DNA of 64,000 nt, from NCBI RefSeq assembly GCF_036324505.1, contig NC_086354.1:20336707-20400706 (forward strand), read 5' to 3'. The position numbers were made by a program, and so were the translations under genes. The stretch's first letter is position 1, and each line of letters starts with the position of its first letter. This DNA is from Eleginops maclovinus (taxonomy: Eukaryota; Chordata; Actinopteri; Perciformes; Eleginopidae). Of this stretch, positions 1 to 13,300 are shown in pieces. The notes below the pieces were generated by a model. It made no database searches. It was not told the origin of the DNA and saw nothing but the letters and a program-made list of their open reading frames with translations.

Positions 1-2961
1 CCTATAGGAAAAACAGTGTTTGGTTTTGTGCTTGGGAGATCGTTGCTGTGGTTCTGGACATTTTCAGGGCACCTCCAAAGCATCTCGTATGTTTTGTTCA
101 CGGGTTTGTCCAGCAGAAGGGAAACAGATGCGTTGTAATGTCAACAGTCGATTACTCATGCAACATTGCGCGAAAAATATGCACACCCGCAGTTTGGACG
201 GACTGAGCGTTTAAACCGGCCTCCTTCCTCTCCATCCTGCCAGACGAGCAGCTTTTTAGGGAGACAAACGGAGTTGGCAGCTTCCTGCTCAGCGCCACAG
301 ACAACCGCTGACATGTCCACACCCACGTCTGGTCCACGGTTCTGCTGCCCTTCTCTTTCCAAACATAGAGAGGTCCGCCCACGCGTTATCAGTTTTAGTG
401 CAGGTTGACTCTCTCGCCCGGGAGGCATTTGAGTGGCTCTGTGGATGTGATAAACTCAGAAAGTCGCTATAAACAGCAGCTGAGCACCGGTGTGTTGTTT
501 GCTGAAGCTCAGGTGAAGAGCTCCATGTTCCATTTTCCTCTAGAACTGCCTGTAATAACTCAAAATGGGATGTCAAGGATCTCCATCATCTTTATTTTTT
601 TGACTGTTGAGGTTGTGAGGGCAACACCAAGAGCAACCTTTGTAAACGTCTCAATAATTGCTGCTCTGAGGGGAATGTGTGCAATAAGTTATTCATGAAC
701 CTAAGCCCTAAGTCATACACAATTAGGCGTGATTAGTCCAATTAAATACCTAGCTACCAGCAAAATCAAGGAGGGAATGCTGAAGTCTTTGTAATTAATT
801 AGCCTTATCCCCCGATTATCTTTCACCACATGTGGCTGGAACTCATCAGCAGATGTCTGTAATCATGATGAGTGTTGGTGGCTTCATTGCCCTTTGGACC
901 GAAGCTTCGCCTATTGTGCTGCATAATCAGAAAACATCTTATAGAGTAGAGACGATATGATTGTGATTGACTGCCACTCATATTCAAATGTAAACATCGA
1001 AACTATACACATTATCTGCAACACTTATTAGTCCTCCACATATAATTTGAGGCCCTCTACATACAGTAATACTTGTATTCCACTCCCTCAGTATCCAAAC
1101 CAGTAGGTAAAAGACCATTTATGTGCAAAGCTCCTTCAGACAGGAACAATTTATCACCAAACTTATAATACTTTACTTAAGTTCAAATGTAAAAAATGCT
1201 TTGTATTCTTATTTTGATGTGAATCTGGATATTATGATTTGACACACACAAAACACTATGTTTTAATGTATTGCTGGACAAATGTGTGTATTCATGGCCT
1301 CTCTGTGGCTTTATAGTGGTTATATCCACATTTGTATCTTACATTTTTGTGTTGTGATTGTAATAGCCTTGTCTGTTGCTTGTATATGCTAGGACTCCCT
1401 TGAAAACGGGATGTTTAATCTCAAGGGGTTTATCCTAAATACATTCATTTCAGTTTTTGTGTAAACAAATAGCTAACAGCTTATGATGTGATGTTCTGTT
1501 TGTGACGGACACTGTCATCTTGACACACGGCTCTGTTTTGTTGACGGTGAAGTAGATTTGGTCGGACAGCAGGAGGCAGAGTGTTGGTTGGAGAGGTTGG
1601 TGCGAGAGGCAGAAAGGAAAAGAGAGTAAGGAAGCGAGAGTGAGGTGGAGAGAACATGCCTGCTGGCCTCCTGTCTGGACACATTACATTTTCATAGGCT
1701 GATATCGCACCGGCACAGCTGAATATAGATAAATAGCACTCCGCTGTCATCTTCGCTATTTGTCTCTGTTTGGCTTACATCATTGTTTTTATAGATTTCG
1801 CAACAGATAGATGTTAGTGTTGTTTTTCTTACCCTCTCACAATTAAAGTTGCATCTTCTTTTGGTGCAAAGAAGCAGTGTATAATCTACCTGTATGATAT
1901 TCTTGGATACATGTTTAACCTGCTTGTGGATGCTAGACCCCCTCATATTTCCTTCTAACCCATTTTGCCTCAAAAGCAACAGCTATTCCCACGTTGGAAT
2001 ATTAAAAACCCTCAAAACTAGGCTTGTATTTTTCTATAACATTTAAATATTCATGACAAAAAAAGCACCAAAAACACAAACTCCAAAACATATTTAGATT
2101 TTAAGGCTTCAGAAACTGCTTCATCAGGACTCTGTGGGTTTTGGTGCATCAGATCAGATTTAGAAACACCCCACTAAATGTCAAAAGATTTAAATGTTGC
2201 TAAATACCTGAGGAATTTGTGATGCAAATACCCAAACTTTAACGACGGCAGAAATATATATGCGTTCATGTCAAACATATTGCTCTTAGTAAGAAGCAAA
2301 AATGGATTTTAAGGTAACAGAACTAGCTTGGTACACCTTAAAGCTTGTGTGGGTAACATTAGAGAAGCCAGTAAGTTTGATTTTTTTAAATGATCCTACT
2401 GAAAAGCCCTGCCCAATTTTGCTTACTCTTCTCTAATGAAAGTAAGGTAGTACTAGCTCCAAAATTTGCTAAATATATGGATGAAGTTGCCAAGTTGGCA
2501 TCACTGACAGCCACACAATTTCGATGAAGTTAAACACCAGAATTTGGCTATTGATAACACTGTAATGTGCAATAAGTGTAGGCACACAGGTCTGGAAAGT
2601 TAGGGTCCGATCATTCCATTCAGGCCAAATGAAATGATGGCAGTTATCACATCTTCTTGATTTGTCCAGATGTAAATAGTATTTAAGTAGTTAAGAGTAA
2701 GTTGAAATGTTGTTTTAGTGGTGGATATTACACAGCTAATTGTCACACAATGAACCTTGTGGGCTTTGCGGTCCCTGAGGGTTGGTTGAATGCTCTGCCC
2801 GGTTGATAATACAGCCTTGTATGAATTATAAATCTGGATTAAATCTATAATCTCCTGGTGAAGTGAACATATTAACTCTGCAGCTTTAAATGTCTGAACC
2901 TTCTTATCATGTAAATCATTAACCCGAGACTGTCTTGATTTTCTACTCTGTGTCCCGCCAG
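1..2961. other. Upstream region of the tmem200c-like gene, no coding gene seen
   Basis: No open reading frame here looks like a protein. The first 500 bases are relatively CpG-rich. A TATAAA at 468-473 lies upstream of a possible splice donor at 513 (CAG then GTGAAG), so a non-coding first exon of the downstream gene could start here; that is inference. Around 700-870 the sequence is dense in TAATTA-type homeodomain core sites. The rest is ordinary AT-rich non-coding DNA. Confidence 0.5.
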
Positions 2962-2994
2962 GTTGAGTGACAAGCCTGCTGTCCAGTCTCCACC
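2962..2994 (+). other. tmem200c: 5' untranslated part of the tmem200c-like coding exon
   Basis: A pyrimidine-containing acceptor ending in CCAG lies immediately before 2962, and the ATG follows 33 bases later in a good context (CCACCATGA). This suggests that the coding exon is spliced to at least one upstream non-coding exon, which I cannot place with confidence. Confidence 0.45.
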
Positions 2995-4533
2995 ATGATA
3001 GCCACAGGTGGCCTGTTGCGCATGAACAGGCGCCAGGACTCCCTCCGCTCAAAAAACCGGGCGGAAAACAAAAGGAAGCGGAAATCCAAGAAAAAGAAGA
3101 AGAACGACGTGGTGGTGGTGAAGGGGAAGCTCAATCTGTGCTCCCCGGCCGGTTTTGTTGCTGCGGTGGGAGTCGCAGTTCTCATGGTGGGGATTTCCAT
3201 GGCCGTACTGGGATACTGGCCGAGTCAGAGCCAGCAGCAGTACCAGGAGCGCCGCCGAACTGGAGGATACCAATCGAACAGGATGAGCTACTCCAAAAGT
3301 CCACCTTCTCCCTCTAACTTGACGCATGATAACCCTCCACCAGTACAGACAACTTTGTTAAACCAGAGCCATTCTAACAGCAGCTCCCCCGACTCCTCCC
3401 GTCACTGTGGCTTCCTGTGTGACTTCCTGAATAATTACCTGTACTCGGACAATCTGAAAGTGTTCGGGCCACTGGTGATGGGAATCGGCATTTTCCTCTT
3501 CATCTGCGCCAATGCAGTCCTCCATGAAAACCGAGACAAGAAAACCAAAGTCATCAACCTGAGGGATATCTACTCCACCGTCATAGATCTACACAGCATC
3601 CGGTCGAAGGAGTACTCGCCTCTTAATGGTTTGGTGAACTACACTCAATCAAGGAGTGCCGAGGGCCCGTCGGGGACGTTCCCTGCTAGCGGTATGCTGA
3701 CTCGTGGCTCCTGGCCCTCCACGGGACTCGGTTTACAGGGTGAGTTGGGCGCCGATGATGTGTTCAGACGGCCGTCGTTGTCCAGCAGGCCTCAGAGCTG
3801 GTCGAGAGATGTTCAGACCTTCACCGACACGGTCTACAGCATCTACAAGGACTACAGCAATAGCAGCGAGCAGGCCCCGCAGCCCCGACAGTGGGAGACC
3901 ACCTCCATCGTCACGTCCTCTGTGAACGCTTTCACCCTCCCTGTGATCAAACTGAACAACTGTGAGGTGGAGGAGTCCCAGCGAGCGGAGGCAGAGGGAC
4001 ACTCGGAGGAGGAGGTGGTTATTGAGACAGTTGTGGAAACAGAGGAAGTACAAGCCAGCCGCAGCCAGACTGATGCCGAGCAGAAGGACACCTCGGCGGC
4101 AGATCCACCCCCACAGCCCCATCAGAGCCACGAGGACATAACCATGGATATGGCTGACCCACAGGGGCCACCGCAGGCTGAGGATCAAGGACAGTGGACC
4201 CAGCTGTTTCCTCCATCACCTGTTGTCAGGGCGATAGGGTCACAGCTGTCGCTAACCTCCCTAACAGATCAGCCCAGGCCGGTACGCCGCTGCAGCCTGT
4301 CTGTGTCTGGGGGTCGTCAGGGCGACAGGGCCAGGCGCTTCAGCTGCCCTCGTCTGGAGCGATCCAACAGTAAGGGCTACATCAAACTCGCTGACCTAGG
4401 GGGGGAGTCCTTCGAGGCCCCCGACACAGACACTTCTTTAGTGGCTACTGAACAGGAAATTGCAGCGGACGCAGAGGGAGAAGCTCAGGGAGAGGACGAT
4501 CTGGTGACACCCAGCACCTCTGCGGAATCATAG
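2995..4533 (+). CDS. tmem200c: Transmembrane protein 200C-like, two-pass membrane protein
   Basis: Single-exon coding region of 512 residues. The N-terminus MIATGGLLR is the family signature. It is followed by a very basic stretch (residues 26-36) and DVVVVKGKL, then a first hydrophobic segment at about 52-74 ending in GYWP. The loop 77-154 has possible N-glycosylation sites (NLT, NQS, NSS). A second hydrophobic segment at about 155-176 is followed by the conserved LHENRDKKTKVINLRDIYST. Later blocks TSSVNAFTLPVIKLNNC and RSNSKGYIKL recall TMEM200A/C. The N-terminus and the epb41l3 neighbour favour TMEM200C over TMEM200A. The protein stops after an acidic tail (TPSTSAES) and lacks the FTNKEKL-MISRSH-type end I recall from human TMEM200A and C. 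The cellular function of the family is not established; a membrane location is inferred from the hydrophobic segments. Confidence 0.88.
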   Translation: MIATGGLLRMNRRQDSLRSKNRAENKRKRKSKKKKKNDVVVVKGKLNLCSPAGFVAAVGVAVLMVGISMAVLGYWPSQSQQQYQERRRTGGYQSNRMSYSKSPPSPSNLTHDNPPPVQTTLLNQSHSNSSSPDSSRHCGFLCDFLNNYLYSDNLKVFGPLVMGIGIFLFICANAVLHENRDKKTKVINLRDIYSTVIDLHSIRSKEYSPLNGLVNYTQSRSAEGPSGTFPASGMLTRGSWPSTGLGLQGELGADDVFRRPSLSSRPQSWSRDVQTFTDTVYSIYKDYSNSSEQAPQPRQWETTSIVTSSVNAFTLPVIKLNNCEVEESQRAEAEGHSEEEVVIETVVETEEVQASRSQTDAEQKDTSAADPPPQPHQSHEDITMDMADPQGPPQAEDQGQWTQLFPPSPVVRAIGSQLSLTSLTDQPRPVRRCSLSVSGGRQGDRARRFSCPRLERSNSKGYIKLADLGGESFEAPDTDTSLVATEQEIAADAEGEAQGEDDLVTPSTSAES

Positions 4534-5145
4534 ATTAATTTTTTGCTGATGAGCCTCTGAAAACGTTTTGATGTCTTGTTCTTTGCTTGGTTCCTTCTTC
4601 TCCGATTTCTAATGGGAAGCTGGCCGTTAAAGACGGACGTAAACGAGGAGAGAAAGCAGCTAAGGACTATTGAAACATAGCCATGAAAACTCAAGAGCAC
4701 AGCTCTTTATAAATACCACATCCACAGCTCAATATTCAGATGTAATTTTTCTATTTTTTCAATGTAGCAAGAGCAATACTAAAGACTTGTAAGAAGATTT
4801 AGTAAAGATTTGTATCAAAAAACGAAAATATGATCTGATGAATTTTAACTTTTCTTTTCTATAACAGTAGGGCAAACATTGTAGCTTGTAGTATTGCCAA
4901 AACTGTCACCGAGAACTACCGTCTGACATGTTGTCCTGTAGCATTAAAACATGCCACAGAAAATCAATTAGTCTAGAATTGTTTCTCTACATTGTTATGT
5001 GAATATCACGTAAATAGGTGAACTGAATTGAATCTCAGGTAGACGTTTGGTTTAGGATCGGGACCTTGAGGACAAGGTCTTCCCAATGTTCACATTTGTT
5101 ATATGAAGCATTCATGGTTGAATAAAATTAACTGTAACACCTCCT
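4534..5145 (+). other. tmem200c: 3' untranslated region of the tmem200c-like gene
   Basis: AT-rich, non-coding sequence directly after the stop codon. The first canonical AATAAA is at 5121-5126, so cleavage near 5140-5150 is a reasonable guess. No downstream coding exon that could supply the missing C-terminal tail is visible. Confidence 0.5.
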
Positions 5146-5507
5146 GTCGGGTCTCACAGGTTTCCTTGTGTGATATAAGATAAAATACAGCTATTGCAAA
5201 AAAGTTTGTTTGTTTGTTTGCTCCATATAGTTTAAGAAAAATTAAATGAAAAAGATGAAAGCTCTGGGACTCTGATTGATTAAGTGTGTGGTGAACCTGC
5301 AGATGGTATAGATTTGTTTTCTGCACTTCTCATTACTGGGAAAGACTGCAGTGGTATTGATGTTACACTGTCTGTGCTTACTGAACCGAGACAAGTGACC
5401 TATAAGTGACGTTTACAACAGTCTTTTTAATAATTGGCTCCCATCAAGTAATAAAAAATGTCATATCAGCAGAGGCTTATCTGCTGATTCAGAGAGATGA
5501 TGGAATT

Positions 5508-5755
5508 GGGCAGCGGTGTCCTAAAGATTATAGACGCAGGCTTGTTACTGGAAATGTGTCAGATCAATTCCCTGGGTAAGTCTGGTGGTGGGAAACTGTA
5601 CAAACAAGATGGCCCTGAGCAAGGCCAAACGCTCTAGTGGAGCTGCAAAGCGGCCGGCAGATTAGACTTCTGCAGCTTCCAGGTGTTAGTGTGGAAGAGC
5701 GCTAATGTGTTAGAAAGCATTGCTCCCAGTAAAATCTCAGCTACATAAAAGTGAA
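5508..5755 (+). repeat. Degenerate tRNA-derived SINE
   Basis: The segment reads like the tRNA-related head of common fish SINEs: a decayed A-box region, then GACGCAGGCTTGTTACTGG, a B-box-like AGATCAATTCC, and later the body motif CCTGAGCAAGGC followed by GAAGAGCGCTAATG and TTGCTCCCAGTA. It has diverged enough that I would not call it a tRNA gene. The boundaries are approximate. Confidence 0.6.
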
Positions 5756-6900
5756 AAGACCTGCAACATGAGCCACAAGAACAACTCCAAAATATCTCAC
5801 AAGTGTTCAATTGGACCTTTAATATGACGTCTGTGAAGGCAATAACAAACTGTATGATTCACACATGTTTTGTATCCTTTGTGATCTGTAAACATTTGCA
5901 TTCATTGTGTTTCTGTGTGATTTATGAAGGTATTCTCTTTAATGTGTGACCTGTTTGTATGGGCCTTATCTGCATATCACACCAAGTTTGTGCATTTTGT
6001 TACGCAAACACTCGATACATACTTAGTACATGTATTCCCTTTCTTTTCTGGATTACTTAACCTACTATGCTATTTTATACTTCTACCCAATACAATTCAA
6101 GGGGGGAAAATGCACTTTTAACTCCAATCCATTTACTTAAAATGAAGTTACTTTGTAGGCTAAAATGCAAAACACATCTAAGTGCTAATAAGGTACAAAT
6201 AGCTTAAACTAATTTGGTATAATCCAGCAGTCCTGCAATAGTTTATACCTTAATGAAGCAGTAAAATGACCAGTTGAATCAACATAAAATGTTATACCAA
6301 AACTGAACTGCGTAATCTTCATGACGAATGATATGATTTATTGCAAGAATGCCACCTTAGAACTGCATTAGTGTAGGCTAAGTGTTCCTAATAAAGTGGC
6401 AACTGAGTGAAAGCTTTATGATCATCTTTGTTACAGATTTAAATAGTATAAAACTAAATACAAAATAGTTCAATAAACTCCATCTGAATGCTGATTTAAA
6501 CATCTGTAAATGGATCTAATAGGATACTATATGCTTGCTTACAGAATACTTTCTGTAATATATAATCACTTTTACTTAACGGTGCCCATTTATATTGCTA
6601 CTGTTATTTATGTAAATCATCTGAATATCCAACCACTGGATTTGACATTACTTATTCGTGGTACACATACAGCACATATTGTCAACATTACATGCAAGTT
6701 CATTTAAGAGTCATCATTTAGGAACATTGACTCTGCTATCATGAAGCATCTCAATGTAGCTCAGCCTAACGAGGCCATCTGGTGGTCATGTGACACAGAT
6801 TATTATCAAACATACCCACTCTTTCTGCAAAGCCTCCACCAGGTGGCACTGGGACTGTATGCTGCTGGTGTCGTCATGGTGGGCGTGTCTGTTTAAGAGT
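5756..6900. other. Intergenic AT-rich stretch, nothing recognised
   Basis: Short open frames here are AT-rich chance frames without protein-like composition. GC content rises at the end toward the candidate epb41l3 promoter. Confidence 0.5.
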
Positions 6901-7079
6901 ACTATGGGGGCCGTTTTTCTTAGGAGGGGGCGGGGTTATCTGGTCTCTGGGAAGGTTTTCCAAAGCAGGCGCTTACAGGTGTCCAGACCTTTTTAACCGG
7001 ACAAGCCCCGTGTCGGGTCTCCGGTAACTCAAACACTGCTCTGCTGTTAAAGGAGTTGATAACTTCTCATACAAATCAG
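6900..7079 (+). promoter_or_regulatory. epb41l3: Candidate epb41l3 promoter and non-coding first exon
   Basis: A GGGGGCGGGG Sp1-type box lies near 6926-6936 in a local GC-rich patch within AT-rich DNA. A consensus splice donor (AAATCAG then GTAAAG) follows at 7080. This fits a 5' untranslated exon starting at roughly 6950 and ending at 7079. The transcription start is a guess; the assignment rests on orientation and on the next recognised exons downstream. Confidence 0.42.
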
Positions 7080-7265
7080 GTAAAGTGTTTCACTTGTTTT
7101 CAGCTCTTGAACTTCACAACATATAGAAAACGGTTACTGGACTGTATATTAACTTGCGTTTTGCATGGAAAAGTGAGTAAATACAGCCTTAACTCACTTT
7201 TAGCGGTTATAAACACTGTTTTAAGCGTCATTTCCATCTAATGACATTTAATTACATCATTTCAG

Positions 7266-7366
7266 TTCATTTTTTGTTTCATTTTTCATTTGTCTCCTGT
7301 TTTTAACACCGGGGATTCCTACACGCTGTGACCTGCTGCTCTCCTGGTGACTTGGATTGTGAAATG
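7266..7366 (+). other. epb41l3: Possible second 5' untranslated exon of epb41l3
   Basis: An acceptor-like ATTTCAG ends at 7265 and a strong donor (ATG then GTGAGT) begins at 7367. The enclosed sequence has no long open frame. It could be a second leader exon or an alternative first exon. Confidence 0.35.
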
Positions 7367-10300
7367 GTGAGTACTTGTTTATGACAAATTAAAGCGGGAC
7401 ATATGATACAAAAACACTTGGCAGTTTACACATAATAAATAAAGGCTTATGTCAGAGTGTGTTTATTAAAAGATACACCCGTTTTAGCTGCTCCAGATTA
7501 AGACCATATTGTCATTTTAAGGGAGCTATATGACAATTGTTACATTACCCCATTATTTTAACTACTGGGTTGTTCCACAGCTTGGACATTTCTTTAAAAG
7601 TGTACTTAGTTTCAAGTCACTACTACCTTGGCTTTTTTGGTTATAAAGTTACAAAACTATGTTCTATTTAAATGTGACATTATGCTGATTATGATTACGC
7701 ATAATGCTGATTATGTGATATAAGGTCTATACTAACTTTTTTTAAAGGCTTCTTCTTAACTCATTTCTTACTCTTTTCTTTTTGCTGAGCAAGCATTCCC
7801 ACACACTCTGTCTCTCTCTCTCACACACACACACCTGATCAAAAGCTTGCTGGGCACAGGCAGACAGTTCGGAAATGGGAAGTCATCACAGCATGTGTTC
7901 TGCTCATATTCTCCCCAAAATAGAAATGTGCATGAATCAATGAAGTGAGAGCTCTATGTGTTAAGACTCCCTTTCATAGACTCTTAACTGTAAAGAGGTA
8001 GTTAAACTTTACTGTGTGGTCATTTTTCTGGTAATGTCCAAATGGCTGTAATGAAGATTGATTTTATCATTTTAAGATGGGCTATTGCTTTTTATATGCC
8101 TACATGGTCGTTTTTCAGAGTTCACTAGTTTTAACAAGTTGAAAGATGAAGGTGAACGTGCAGGAAGTGAGATAAGGCTGGGCAAAGTGCGAAGGCCTTG
8201 CCATGTTCAATGGCTGGCGGTGGCGTGTACAGTAGTGCACGTTTCTCTGTAAAGTGTTCACGAGTTGATGATAGGAGGTATTCGCTGAGTAAGTGCTTTT
8301 GCTGTCACCATGACTGACTAACTGGTCTTTAAGAGACCTAAGTATGTACTTTATGTCACACCATATAGAACGTGGGAGGTATTGCCTATATAGACGTTGG
8401 AGCAACGTTTTCAAGAAATTACAGTAAATTCCTAGTATTTGGTTGCATGTTGATTTGGTTTTATTGAGTCAAAACTCTCCTAACAAAGCTGGAAAAAAAA
8501 CTCATACGGTGCACTCTAGAGAAATAACAAAGTCAAAATGTCTCCAACACTGCAACTGGACACTTGGCATCCCCTTAAAGCTACAGATTCAGGGGATACT
8601 TCTCTACGAGCTTCTCCTTTTTACATCGTTTTCACTTAGATTATTACAATAACGTCCATTATAAATATTCACAACGACAGTAAAGTAAAAAAACAAACAT
8701 CTTTAGGTCAGTGACCAACCAGCCTGGTGGAAATTCAAAATGGAAAGCTGCACTGACAGATTAAAGCTAGCAAAGACTTCACTGTAAATGATGCGATGGC
8801 AGCTGTAAGAAGGGGAAAGTGTATTTAAATTTTGTGGGTAACCATGTTGCTTTCCTGGTTTTTCCAAGCCGGGCCACTGGAACACAGGAAGGTTGTAATT
8901 ATGGGCAAGCATCTGGGAATTTCCCAAATCTCTGACTTGAATGCGGCATATGCAAAAACTTTCCTTTTCATCAGGTATAACATGTGGAGATTAACAGGCC
9001 TTTTTGTTGATGGCCTACAGTAGAGAAAAAATCTTGCGACCCTGATGACCTTTGCTCAGACACAGGGAATGTATTCCCAGTAGGAATTCCACTTTTAATG
9101 TTGTTTCATTCCTCACTGTCGAGATAACGAGATTAAAGCGTCTTTGTGTGGCTCAAGGTCATTCATTCATTCACGGTCATAGTTATTGCTCGTTCTGCTG
9201 CAGACATCTCTCTGCGGGAGGGATTTCCTCCTGTTGTTTTGATGTTGTGTTGCCATTGATACAGACTATCTCTGCCATCTTAGGGATTTAAAACAATACT
9301 ACTGTCACATCAGCTCATGATCAATGGTGCTTACATTGTACTTGAGGAGAAGACATTATTTCCCTGATGCTCTTTGATGCTATGACTCATTTTGACATGT
9401 GCAAGAGTCAGGAGTATAGGTTAAAGGTTTAATGAAACTGTCTGCCAATCTCTGGCATTATCATTAATTGTGATAAGACATGCAAAGGTTGGAGTTATTA
9501 CATTATACCCACCACATTCCTACTCATCACACTTTATGATCAGAAGGTGGGTCAATTTTTAAAACTACTGTAGACATTTCTGCATATAATATCAATTACC
9601 CGCTTTTATTTTCCACGATTCCATTTTTTTTACTACAATAAATCACATTATTATTAATATATCATATATTTTGATTTAAGACTTTTTTTGCATATCGTTG
9701 TGCTTTGAGGAACACATTATTTAAAGTAAATTGCGTCTTCAACCTTTAATAAATTATTGTTTTCTCCATGAAATTGATTATTTGTCTATGAAATCTATAT
9801 AATGGGGAACAAATCCTCACAATTTCCCATGTTAACATCTTCAAATGTGTTGTTTCCATACTAATCCCAAGGTATTCAGTTAACAAAGTAGCCTCAAATA
9901 GTCACATTCAATAATTATTGATGTTTGACACTTTTGCTTGATAAATATTTGAAACAATCAATCAGTTATCAAAGAAGTGTCTGATTGATTTAATCTTTAT
10001 TGACTGAGTGATTTACAGCTAAAGTGTTTCAGCTTCATCATCTTTAGTATACAAATAGATTTGTTGAAACAATACTCAATATACTTCCATCTATTGATAG
10101 TTTGCATCTGAATGTCTCAAACTAAGCTTGACATAAAGAAATCTGCTTTGAACAGAGTAATGGTTTCAACAGATATACAATCAACTTAAAGAAAGGGATT
10201 CTGATAATGATCAATGATACAGAGAATCAATAGTTCAAGAGAAAATAGAGAAACTTTTTGGACTTGAATTGATTTGAATAGTCACTCAGAATTTAAAATA

Positions 10301-13300
10301 TATAGATTTATAATGCCCACTTTTTTTTTTTACTGTAACATCAAGAGCAACAGCATGAATCATAAAACTACAAATGAAACCCCGGATGCAGATTTCTTGC
10401 TTTATTGAAGTGAGCTGAACTGGACACGTGAGTGCAATGCTGCTTACAATCACCACAGCCTTTCGGGGGTCGGCAGAGATAACACGTATGACTCAATCTT
10501 GTAGAGTGGGGAGATAAGCTCGATGGGAGTTTGGTTATCTCCGAACATTGCCTGTTCACTGGAGAGCAGCATTTGCCTTATAAAGCTGCAGCTCCTGGCA
10601 TAGCACAGTCACAGGGTATTTATAGTGGACAGAAGAGGGTTCGCATCACACTGGGCTCTCTTTCAATTCCTCAAAGATGTGCTTTTGTTTCCTGACAAAC
10701 TCTTGGTTGCAATCGTTCCAGTTTTTTATTTTGCCTTGATCATTCAGGCTTTGAATTTACAATTTGTCTTGCTTAAGTGTATTAGGTTCAAGCTCTAGTG
10801 CCACTCTTTTAATATAGTTAAAATTAAAAAATATATATATACATTTGTGACAAAAAATGATCAGAAAATATAAACAGAAACAAAATATAAAGCAGGATGC
10901 AATAAGGCCAATGATGGTCAGTATATGTGTATAACATATTGTATTGCTGTCAGTGTGCTTGGTTGGATTTTGTCTTGAAGAGCTCACCTAAACAAAGATG
11001 AAAAAGACAATTCTAGTAAAAACAACTCACTCATGTAACAGATAATACATTCAAGTATGAAACAAAACTGTGATATCCATAGCTATAAAATACAAATAGA
11101 AGCAGAAAAATAAATAAAACCGACACATAAAAACACCATTTTAGCACACTAGCCCCTGTAGGGTGTTGAACAGGATATTAACTATGTTAAGGTGACACCC
11201 TTTACTTTAAATGTATTTTGGCATTTACGTTCTGCAATTTCTTGAAACTTCCTTAAGTGTAGATAAAAACTGTTACAAAAACAGGAAAAGCCTGATTTTA
11301 CATATTGTGTCCTTTTGCGTTTAAAGAAATCCAACTTGGATTATGTTTCAAAGGGAAATGAATTAAGTAATGTTAGTAATTGAACCACTTTATAGACGAC
11401 TGCTTGGACGTCAAGCTATTTAAGTTGCTCTCCTAAGCTAAAATGCTGATATCCATTAAAAACGTTGAAAGGGAAAAATCATTCTTTAAAATGCTGTAGG
11501 TTTTTTTTCTCTTCCAAACCACACGCTTCACATGTGCTGCCCCTGCTTTTATCTAAACATGCCTGGTCCTCAGTCACTTGCAGGGCCCGATCATTAGCCT
11601 TTACAGACCGCATTTATGGTTCCAAAAGATTAGATGTACTTTCTACACACAAAAAACCAGCAGAACTGCTCCTCACTATCTTAGTATTAACAGCATTTTC
11701 CTCTTATTATGCAGAATGTCCCTTCGGCTTTACATGAAAGGAAACAAAAAGACTGACTTTTCTAATGGTACGGTGTAGTGTGATTATGGGGTGCGCGAGG
11801 CAGGGGGGGTTGATTTGGGAGCTTTGGCCCAGTTTGAGGTGTCAAAATCAGCCTCTAATTTGGCATGTGTGCTTGCTGACCTGCAGGCCCTTTGGCAGTG
11901 AAGTGCTGCAGCTGAGTAGAGCTGGACAGCAGGGGATAGTAGCTTTTGTTAGTTGGGGACGAGGAAGAAGGCTTAACTGGAGGCAATTCACTTTGAGTTC
12001 ATTGAGTTCAAAGTGTGATACAAAGAAATAGCAATTAACATGATGACTCTAAAGTCTCCCGGACTATAGTGCATTAATATGTTGGACAATGTGACTTTTC
12101 ATAGTTTTAAATATTGCCTGAGAGTGCTGTTGTTAGAAATTACTTTACTTCAGAATAACATAAATGCAATATACAACGTCTAAAGCCTTTCTTTTACCAG
12201 TAATTATGTTCCTCCAGACCCCGGGGATGACAGGGCATTCTGGCCTGGACTCGCTTTTTTGTTATTTCTAATTAGACCACATGGGTGATTCACCATGTAT
12301 TGTTAGAGACATGCTTCAATATAATTATGGATTGATGAAGTGCTAGCTTGCTTGTTCTGACCGCAGCACTTTAAATTGGATTACTGTAATGAGGTTCATA
12401 AGGTTACTCATTTTAGAGACTATACACGTATTCATACTCGCAGGGATTTGCTGATTAAAATGTTTTTTTCCCACCACTTTGCCTCACAGAATTACCTTTT
12501 TGAATCAAACACTAATTAGCCATTCTACTTCAAATTCATCACAAAGAGCCACGTTGCTGTGAAAGCAGGAGCTCAGTTTAACTCAACTTCATTCTTGTTA
12601 GTACGTTTTTTCACTGGTACTATTTACCAGATAAACAGGACTTTTAACTTCCCCATTTCTGCTAATAATTGAAAAAACGCATTGGAATTCAAGGCTAGAC
12701 CAGTTCAAAGTCAAGCGTCAGAGCAGATGAGCTGCACAGGAACTAAGTGTCTGTACGCAGCAGAAAAAAGTGAGGAGTTAAGCAGCCACATAAGCTGAGT
12801 AGAGTCCAGAGATCACATGTTGTCTGTCTTGTGTGGTATTAATCATTCTGCTGACCGAGGGCTGTTCTGAAGACTTTGAGGAGTCACAGATTAGCTCTGA
12901 CACTTATCTGCAAGTCACTATACATACATAGAGGGAGAACTCAGACAGTAAAAACTCAGACTGATTAAATTTTTACTGCCAACGTGTCAAATTTTCATTT
13001 TGTTTCAACTTCCTACAAGTCGTTTTTTAATCAAACACGGTGGGTTCACACATCACTTCCTGTGCAGTGGAGAAGTATGTCATTATCAACATAATACATG
13101 GACTAAAAAGAAAGATAAAGACTGTATCTCAAAACTGGTGAAAGCAAAGGTCAGGGCCTTTTGACTTGCATCATACACGAAAACATAAAACTCGTCAGCA
13201 TTTAAACTTGGTTACTAGGCAAAGGCGTTACTTGCTTCCTCTTTTATATTACACCTCGATCTAAATCATAGCTTGTACGTGTAAAATGTCTATATTTGCA

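Noticed and set aside
3733..4188. 151-codon minus-strand frame
   Set aside because: Antisense shadow of the tmem200c-like coding exon.
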